Shown here one piece after another: positions 11,995 to 19,300 of a stretch of DNA of 64,000 nucleotides. The translations under genes were made by a program, and so were the position numbers. Within the stretch, counting starts at the first letter, position 1. Every line of letters starts with the position of its first letter. Source of the stretch: Symbiodinium natans (Eukaryota; Sar; Dinophyceae; Suessiales; Symbiodiniaceae); assembly GCA_905221605.1 (NCBI GenBank), contig CAJNDS010000117.1:62001-126000 (forward strand), read 5' to 3'. Under the pieces are notes generated by a model. The model was not told where the DNA came from. It did no database searches and saw only the letters and a program-made list of their open reading frames with translations.

Positions 11995-12338
11995 AATGCC
12001 AAGCTGTTCAACTCCGCCGGGCCACCCCACTGCCACCCAAGAAGACACCGGACTGGCGCAAAGACTCCCAGCGCTTCCATCGGCCACAACTATACCCGGT
12101 GCTCTTCATCAACAAAGCCAGACTGCCAGAGAACGTTCAGGCCATGGTACGAAGCTATCTCGATCGCAAAAGACCCGTAAGGCAAGGGAAGTCAGAGGGG
12201 ACCGGCGTCAAAGGCGTCAGCAAGGCGAAGGCTAAGGCGAAGCCGAAAACCTTGCTTTTTTCCCTCTGTGGAGAGCAGAGTAGAGCACCCTGTGCCCTAC
12301 ACCCTACAGCACGCCTGGCACATGCTTTTCAATGGTAG
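11995..12338 (+). CDS. Terminal exon of a Lys-rich protein, ending at the retrotransposon insertion site
   Basis: After a CTGTCAG acceptor (an earlier acceptor, CTGCAG at 11970, is possible) an open frame encodes PLPPKKTPDWRKDSQRF, VLFINKARLPENVQAMV and a Lys/Ala repeat GVSKAKAKAKPKT. It stops at TAG 12336-12338. The TAG overlaps the target-site duplication of the retrotransposon, so the insertion lies just after the stop codon. It may be the last exon of the 10.8-11.7 kb gene if the TAA at 11690 is skipped by splicing. Function is unknown. Confidence 0.45.
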
Positions 12339-12341
12339 AAT
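12337..12341. repeat. Target-site duplication, left copy (AGAAT)
   Basis: The 5 bp AGAAT directly precedes the 5' LTR and recurs directly after the 3' LTR at 23340-23344. A 5-bp duplication is normal for Ty1/copia integrases. Confidence 0.93.
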
Positions 12342-12630
12342 AGTTAAGAAGTAAATGCGCCTGCAGGTGCTGTCCGACTACGTGTTGCTTTTGTTGAGTC
12401 TTGGTTTTGCCGTTGTTGCCTTTCGAGCCTCGAGGCAGAGATTGCATATTAATTGGGTTTCGAAGAAGACCTTCCCAGCCTAAGCTAGGCTGTACTTGTG
12501 TGCATACTCGTACTGTGCACGACAGATAAAGACTCTTGCAACATGAGCCATTCCAGGGCAAAAGGGCGCGATGCCATGCGAAGTCGTGTGATTCTCCATG
12601 CAGATCCTTCCGACGATCATGATTTCGACT
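12342..12630 (+). repeat. 5' LTR (289 bp)
   Basis: It begins AGTTAAGAAG and ends GATTTCGACT, with short inverted ends AGT...ACT. Base-by-base reading finds no difference from the 3' LTR. It holds GATAAAGACTC (about 12525), which may serve as a poly(A) signal variant, and the first ATG of the Gag ORF at 12543. No TATA box is evident; T-rich GCTTTTGTTG and GGTTTTGCC segments could act as the TTTT-type promoter elements described in dinoflagellates, which is speculative. Confidence 0.97.
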
Positions 12631-15600
12631 TGGTAGCGGGGCTTTCAGGTTGCTCTCGCTTGGTTCCTCCATTGCGCTATTTTCTCTGCGTGCTCCCGAT
12701 CGTCACGATCTTCATGATCATATGCTATCTGGAGGGAAGTGACACGTTGGAGTGGGGCGGAGTGATGGCGGAGGAGCGCAAATACAGCGAGTTCTCATTG
12801 CAAGAGTCGACGTCTGTGACGAATGCACGCGATGATATTCAGGAGCAGAATTCGACCAGTGCCGAGATGGCCAAGGCGACGATGACTTCCAAACTGGAGA
12901 CGACGCTGAGCAGATTGATCACAGTGCTAGATGAGCTTGATGTTCAGATGAGTGGACGCGATTTACTTCCTGTGGATCACCGGACAGAGGAATCCATTGA
13001 CCGGACAGCCGAGGGACTCCACTTCGTGACTGGCAGTGATGTCGGTGACGATGTGGTGCACGCCCGCTCGTCCGATCATGGGTGGCCCGTGGAGTCAACG
13101 GAACGCGAGGAGGATGCACCGGACTCGGGCGTGACGACCAGCGAACCACGACGCGCGAAAGCATTGTTGCCTGTGCATTCCTCTACCCGTACGGTTATAG
13201 GCCTCCCTGATAATAACACTACCCCTGACAATGAAGATGTGCCACGCCCGAAGACGCCAGAGTCTTCGTTTGCAGGTGAGCCGGAGACAAGCCCTACTCG
13301 TAGGGGTCTAGTCCCAAGGGTTCCCATTAAGGTTGTCGCAACCCATTTTGAAGTGAAGGACGGCTCTGTCACTCCGAGTGATGCAAACATGCGACTTGGA
13401 TGTGGTACTGACATCACTGCCTTTAAGAATCTACATGTGCCTGAGAGACTCATGCCAAGCCTGAATGCCGTGCTGTGTCAACTCCCCAGTCCAGCAGCCA
13501 AATCGAGTCAGGAGCTGCAGACTTGGACTGGCAACTGGAGTGGTTCTTTCGGCAATTCCTCAATGCCAACAACTCCCGAGCCAAGGACCATGAGCATGTT
13601 TAGGCGTCCGAATGACAAGAATTTGCACAAGCGCCGCTTGCATGAGGGCGAGGAGCGCAAGAGACGCCGGAAACGTGAAAGAATGACGCGGAAGCGCCGA
13701 GCAGCAAGCAGTAAGGTTGCGTTGTGGTTGCGGTGGTTCGGGGTGGCCATATGTGTTTTCGGGGTAGCAATGATGAGTCCGGGGTTCAACAGAGGTCAAG
13801 GTCAGCAATATCCGCGTCAGCATGCACATGTCGGCGACGCGGGCCCACCCTATGTGGGGACCGCGACGCTGAAAGTTCCTCCGGCATGGTCCGTAGAACG
13901 AAACCATTTCTATTCCTTGCGCAGTTGGATCAGTGATTTGGTGCTGTGGGCGAGTGCCACTGATGTAGAGGCTGCTCGCCAAGGAGCCATAGCGGCGATG
14001 CAAGTCACTGGCAGCGCCAAGGAATTGGTGAGGGAAATACCGCCAGAGCAGCTAGCTCAAGGCGTTGTTGACGCTCAGACAGGCCAGCGCATGACGGGGC
14101 TTATGCTGTTAGTGCAGACGTTAGCCCGCAGATACAGTCCGCTAGATGGCGAGGCGCAAACGCGAGCTGTGAGCGACTTCTTGAATTTCCAAAGGCTTGC
14201 ACAGGAAAACGTAGACGCGTTTCTCGTGCGTTTCGATGTGCTTCGAAATCGCGCAGCAGTCCGAGGAGGACTTGGACTCAATCATCAGGGACTTGCCTGG
14301 TTGCTGCTTCGCGCGTTGAGTGTGACTGCAGATCAATTGGATCGTTTGTTACAGCCTCTAAATGGTAACCTTCCTCAAAATGAAGCACAGCTGCTTGCCC
14401 TTCTCGAAAGAATCCGTAGGCAAGGCCATATATATGAGGGTCATCTTCGTCATCCCAGTCAGCAAGCTGGCGTGGGTGATCCTGGCACCTATCACTTCTA
14501 TCCAACTTTTCATTCCGCCACTTCGAGTCGCAATGCAACTGGGGAGCCGTTGGATCTAAATGCAGGGATCGGTGCGTGTGGCGGGGGATTTGACCCGTGG
14601 GCGGCAGCAGCGTTTCCCACAACCAGCGCTGCTTGCGCTGCAGCCGGTGATGCCGAAGACATGGGTCAATATGTTGGGGGTGCCTCAAGTAATGGCCCTA
14701 GAGGCGATGATGATAGGTGCAATACCTGTGGATCATTCTTTGAGGATGAAGAGTTTTCTTCAGCTACGGAGACAGACACGGGCTCAGTAGATGAAGGAAT
14801 CAGGGGCTACAACGTGGTTCATGTTGATGGTGAAGCAAAAAGCGACGCCAATGCTAGAGAGAACGAACTGTATCAGGATTATGTGTTGGCTAGACGTCGT
14901 TGGCGTAGGTTTACTGGGAAACCTCCTCGACGCTATCGTAGGTCAAATTTCAGGGCAAGTCGTAATGTCAGCAAGCTACGTACGGGTCCATATGCTCGTA
15001 GCTATGCAGCCTTCCTTCCACCAAGTGCCTTCGCAGGTGGCAAGGGAGGTCATGGGTCCAAGGGAGCTGGCAAGGGTATGCCCCGAAAGAATCCGAAAGG
15101 CCGAGATGGACAGATCCTGCGATGCAGCAAGTGCGGTTCGGATGAGCATCTCTGGCGAAAATGCCCACAAGTAGTGAACAAAGGCGGTGGAAAAGGCGTG
15201 AGTACTTTGCATTCCACGGAGATGGCAAATGCAGCGCTTGCCTTGACCGCTTCTGCTGTGGTTCCCCAAGCAGAAGCCTGGCATGCTGGTGCAGTCGCCA
15301 GTGCCATGCCAGGAGTTGCATTCCACTATCATGTCGGTACTCCTCGACCGGCCAGTGAAATGTCTTCTCAGGCAGGAGGTTCGAGAATGATGACCGCGCT
15401 GGATGAAGACATCGCCCGACTTGAAAGTGTGTCACAGGTCAGCAGCAACCGATCACACAAGTCGCGTCGGTCGAATGTAGGTCCGGATAGTCCACCCAGG
15501 TGGAGTGTTGCTGATGTGTCCTCACAACCTGCGAGCAGTAGTGGATCTCGAGTAGAAACACTTCAACCTGGAGCACCCGTGCCAAAGCACCCTCCTCCGA

Positions 15601-16304
15601 GCCAACCAGGTCCAAGCGCTGAAGAGCTTGAGCGACAAAGAACCGTGTTACAGCTCAACTCACTGCTGATGGCCTGGTGGGAGACCGATGATGTGTCAAG
15701 GGCGGAGGTCGATTGGGCCTCACCCCAGGCAGGTGCTAGCGACAGCAATGTGTACCATCTGCGTACTCGGTTGTCGGACAATAGGCCGGGTTTGTTAGTG
15801 GATCCTGGTGCACACGACAATCTGGTTGGCGACCGAACAGCCAGCAGGATGGAAGAGATTGTAGGCGTTGAAGCCAAATCCTTACGCATGAACAAACCAT
15901 TGAGTGTCGAGGGCGTTGGAAAGAATGCGCAAAGTGCCGCTGCGGCCAAGCGCATGGCTGTCCGTTTGAGCAATGACGAAGGTGCTGTTGTGCCGGGAAG
16001 CTTTACTGCGCCAGTTATCTCTGATTCGGATCTGCCACCTTTGTTGGGCCTCAAAAGCCTCAAGTCGTTTCGCTGCATACTGGATATTGGCAACAACAAG
16101 TTGATCATGCCAGGGCCGGCCGGATGTGAAATCCAGCGATGCCCAGGTACAGTTGCATACGACTTGAAAATGTCTGACAGTGGTCATCTGATCCTTCCCA
16201 TCGATGCAGCGCCCAGCAGTGCAAGTGACTGTAAGGGTTTTGACTTCCAGATGTCGTGCCGACGCGGTGAACGCAGCTTGTCGCCACAGCGAAACCGTCG
16301 CTGA
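12543..16304 (+). CDS. Gag-protease polyprotein (ORF1) of the copia element
   Basis: The first ATG (12543) lies inside the 5' LTR and the frame runs through the primer-binding site to TGA at 16302-16304 (1253 aa). From that ATG: a hydrophobic segment at about 44-63 (LRYFLCVLPIVTIF..), a long Ser/Glu/Pro-rich region, a very basic stretch (RRRKRERMTRKRR) and a second hydrophobic segment at about 391-411 (WLRWFGVAICVFGVAMM). A helical Gag domain follows at about 455-640 (SWISDLVLWA .. LLLRALSVTADQLDRLL), then a CX2CX4HX4C zinc knuckle (Cys861, Cys864, His869, Cys874). Last is an aspartic protease with active-site motif DPGA (Asp1087) and a downstream PPLLGLKSLKSF .. ILDIGNNKL segment typical of copia proteases. 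DPGA replaces the usual DTGA/DSGA. Gag packages RNA and the protease matures the polyprotein. A later start such as the ATG at 12765 cannot be excluded; that would remove the first hydrophobic segment. Confidence 0.93.
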   Translation: MSHSRAKGRDAMRSRVILHADPSDDHDFDLVAGLSGCSRLVPPLRYFLCVLPIVTIFMIICYLEGSDTLEWGGVMAEERKYSEFSLQESTSVTNARDDIQEQNSTSAEMAKATMTSKLETTLSRLITVLDELDVQMSGRDLLPVDHRTEESIDRTAEGLHFVTGSDVGDDVVHARSSDHGWPVESTEREEDAPDSGVTTSEPRRAKALLPVHSSTRTVIGLPDNNTTPDNEDVPRPKTPESSFAGEPETSPTRRGLVPRVPIKVVATHFEVKDGSVTPSDANMRLGCGTDITAFKNLHVPERLMPSLNAVLCQLPSPAAKSSQELQTWTGNWSGSFGNSSMPTTPEPRTMSMFRRPNDKNLHKRRLHEGEERKRRRKRERMTRKRRAASSKVALWLRWFGVAICVFGVAMMSPGFNRGQGQQYPRQHAHVGDAGPPYVGTATLKVPPAWSVERNHFYSLRSWISDLVLWASATDVEAARQGAIAAMQVTGSAKELVREIPPEQLAQGVVDAQTGQRMTGLMLLVQTLARRYSPLDGEAQTRAVSDFLNFQRLAQENVDAFLVRFDVLRNRAAVRGGLGLNHQGLAWLLLRALSVTADQLDRLLQPLNGNLPQNEAQLLALLERIRRQGHIYEGHLRHPSQQAGVGDPGTYHFYPTFHSATSSRNATGEPLDLNAGIGACGGGFDPWAAAAFPTTSAACAAAGDAEDMGQYVGGASSNGPRGDDDRCNTCGSFFEDEEFSSATETDTGSVDEGIRGYNVVHVDGEAKSDANARENELYQDYVLARRRWRRFTGKPPRRYRRSNFRASRNVSKLRTGPYARSYAAFLPPSAFAGGKGGHGSKGAGKGMPRKNPKGRDGQILRCSKCGSDEHLWRKCPQVVNKGGGKGVSTLHSTEMANAALALTASAVVPQAEAWHAGAVASAMPGVAFHYHVGTPRPASEMSSQAGGSRMMTALDEDIARLESVSQVSSNRSHKSRRSNVGPDSPPRWSVADVSSQPASSSGSRVETLQPGAPVPKHPPPSQPGPSAEELERQRTVLQLNSLLMAWWETDDVSRAEVDWASPQAGASDSNVYHLRTRLSDNRPGLLVDPGAHDNLVGDRTASRMEEIVGVEAKSLRMNKPLSVEGVGKNAQSAAAAKRMAVRLSNDEGAVVPGSFTAPVISDSDLPPLLGLKSLKSFRCILDIGNNKLIMPGPAGCEIQRCPGTVAYDLKMSDSGHLILPIDAAPSSASDCKGFDFQMSCRRGERSLSPQRNRR
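12631..12642 (+). promoter_or_regulatory. Primer-binding site, initiator Met-tRNA-like
   Basis: TGGTAGCGGGGC starts at the first base after the 5' LTR. It matches the complement of a eukaryotic initiator-Met tRNA 3' end (TGGTAGCAGAGG) at 9 of 12 positions including the first seven. Copia elements commonly use this tRNA. Confidence 0.8.
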
Positions 16305-19300
16305 CAGTGCGCGAATCTCCCACTGCAGTAGAAGCACCCTTATCAGATTGTCGTTATCCGATAGCGCCGGTTCTGAATCTAGACAATAAGTTAGCTTGGG
16401 TGATATCGGATAAAGATGGTTTGAGGCAAAGATTATTGCAGCAGTTGGGGTTCCGGACACAGAACATACATCATGATTTGCATTCTAAGGGGCATTGCAA
16501 TCGTTTGCTGCAGGCTTTGTCAACCGAACAACCGCTGTGCCTGTGGGTTCGGTTGGCAGGGCCATGCGCAGGATCCGGAAATAAGCAGGACGCCGCTCGA
16601 ACATCTCACTTGTGCGCGCTCATCAGCGCCCAGCGGTCTGCCTTGCGTATGGTTATCGTTGAGGCCAATGGGCGAAGTCAGGTGTGGAACATGCGTCATG
16701 TTCAGTCAATGCTATCCAACTTGTGTGTGACTGAGCACGCGTGGTGCCGATACGAAAGTGGCCACGACATGCCTTGCAGCACCGTTGTTCGCCTAGCCAC
16801 CAGCTTTCAGATGCAAAGCAAGCTGTGCCATTGCTCGCCAGGAACAAGGCGTGTTGATTCCAAACGGCTAGCTGGCAGCAAGGAAGAGAGGTGGAGCACT
16901 GTGCTGTCCGCGTTGGCGTCAAGTGCCATTGCCACAATGCAGGGTAAGGAGAGACATTTTCTTTTAGACGAGGCGGCAGACAGCAACCAGCATAGACAAC
17001 CCGAGTTAAGCCTTGTAGATGCTGCGACCTCTGCAGCTGTCCCTGCATCCATGTCTGAAGGTATGCATTTTCAAACTTGTTCACTTGAGCAGGCTGAATG
17101 TATGGCTAAAGATTTACGAAAAATGGGTGACGCCAGCAGTGAAGCATGTTATCGGTTGTTAAGCAGTACTCCCTTCCTGAGAACGCACGGTGCGCGGCAG
17201 ATAGCGTGTAATGAGAACGGTCAGTCCGACTGTTACGCATTCGGTGCCTTTGCTCATGGCGGATTTGCTGGAGTAACCAAAGCAACCGTCAGGCATCAAG
17301 AGTTGGTGCGGTATTTAAACTTCTTTCTGACCTCCCGCGAGAAACAACTTCGTTGGTCATCTCTAAGCATAAACAACAATAACTCCATGGCAGTACATAG
17401 GGATGTAAACAACCTAAAGGGTACGGCCAATATAATAATCTGCGTAGGCAAATACAGAGGGGGAGGTTTATGGTTAGAGCTGACCGACGAAGTCACGGAG
17501 AGCAGAGTACAATATCGCAAAGTAGGTGATCAGCGTTTGCCAGGAACAGTGTGCGATTGCTACGATGAGCTTGTGGTTTTTGACCCGTGCCAGCTTCATG
17601 GCCCTGAGCCTTGGAGGGGTGACCGTTGGAGCATCACCGGTTTCACCAGCCGAGGGTTTATTATGCTAAAGCAGCACGAGGTTGATCAACTTAAGTCTTT
17701 CAAATTTCCCGTGGGGGGACGAACGTCCAACGTAGCGCTTCAAAAAGCAGAACGTTCGGTTTCTTCGGACGTTAACAATGCAGCGTTTCCCACAGAAGAG
17801 GCTGAGAGACGCAAGGCCAAAATGAAAGCTGGTCACATTATCAAGCCCAAGAAATTTGTAGTGGAACAGTCGTGCGATGATCTTGGTGATGATCTTAGTA
17901 GCATTTTGGAGCACACGGATTGCGTCGCCTGGACGCCGCATTTACTTGGAGCCAAATCCGAGAAGGTAGATGCGTGTGATGAACTCGAAGCCGAGCTACA
18001 AGCTTTCATCATTGGCAAGTATCGTTGGATGCATGGCTCGTCTATGTGCAAGCCGATGCCACGGCTCTTGTCACGAGGTTTCTTCAATATGGAACAGTTC
18101 GTGAGCGCAAAACTGCCATGCGAAGATGATTTTGTCGAGGTAATGGAAATTTTTGGTGGCGATGCCACAACCACTTGGATTCTAAGCAAAAAGCACGGTG
18201 TAAAAACCGGTTGGAACTTCGACCTGACGGTTGGAGTTGACCTGCGGAAGAAAAGTGATGTGGCACTCTTGTGGCAGTATCTTACAAGTAAACGTCCCAA
18301 AGTAGTCGTAATCGCACCTCCGTGCCGATGTTATGGAAGCCTGAGCCACGTAAACCGTGTACTAAATCGCGACAGTTTTGAACACAGGTACCAAAATGAT
18401 AAGATCCTTGTTGAGCTTGCCGCTCAGATCGCTGCTTTTCAAATGTCAGTGGGAAACCACTTTGTTGCCGAACAGCCTGTTGGCAGTTCCATGTTTGAAA
18501 GCTCTGAATGGCTAAAGCACATGCGAGGACGACACGTGCATGAGGCCAAGTTCGACCAATGTATGGTTGGCTTAGTAGAACGGGCAAGTGGTTTACCTGT
18601 CAAGAAGCCCACAAGACTGATAAGCTCCAGCGAGCTGATCGTGTGTCGCTTTCGCAGCAAGCGTTGTCAAGGGCATATCCGTCACGCGAACATTTCTTCT
18701 GTCGGACATTCCGATCGTGATCGTCCGATTGCAAAGAGCCGGGATATGCAAGTGTGGCCTGCTGCCATGTGTGATCTTCTTGCCCGAGGGATAGTAGAAT
18801 GCCTCACTTGTGGGATCGATGCTTTCAATGCCAATGTGTATGCGGCCGACGCAAAGAGCAAATGTCCAGGTTGTCGTTGGCATAAGCGAATGGACCATCC
18901 TTCCCATGACAGGTCCGAGCACTGCAAGTTTCCAGACGTTACTCCTTCAACATGGTCGTGTCCAGGGTGCATTAAGAATAGGCCAAGGAGTGATGCAACC
19001 CACTCCTTAAGCGAAAACTGCCAATGGAATGTGGCACGCACCATGCCTGAAGGGTTGGGGCGAGAACGCAAGGGAGGACACCCTCGGGACGTTAGAGTCC
19101 CAGCAGCGGCCGAGCCGACGTCTGCTCTGGGTGAACCTTCTCTGAGATCAGTTGGCAGCCGTGAAGTCCACGCCGAAGATGCTGAAGCGTTGCGTAGAAG
19201 GCGTGCAAGGGCGAGTTCGGCAACACCTGTTGTGCATCGGAGAGACGCTGCAGCGCAAGTCTCAGAAGGTGGTGTAGGTGTCGCAGCAGGTCCCGATGAA

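Noticed and set aside
16285-16300. GCGAAAC as a definite slippery heptamer
   Set aside because: The P-site codon does not re-pair after a -1 slip; it is mentioned only as a weak candidate.
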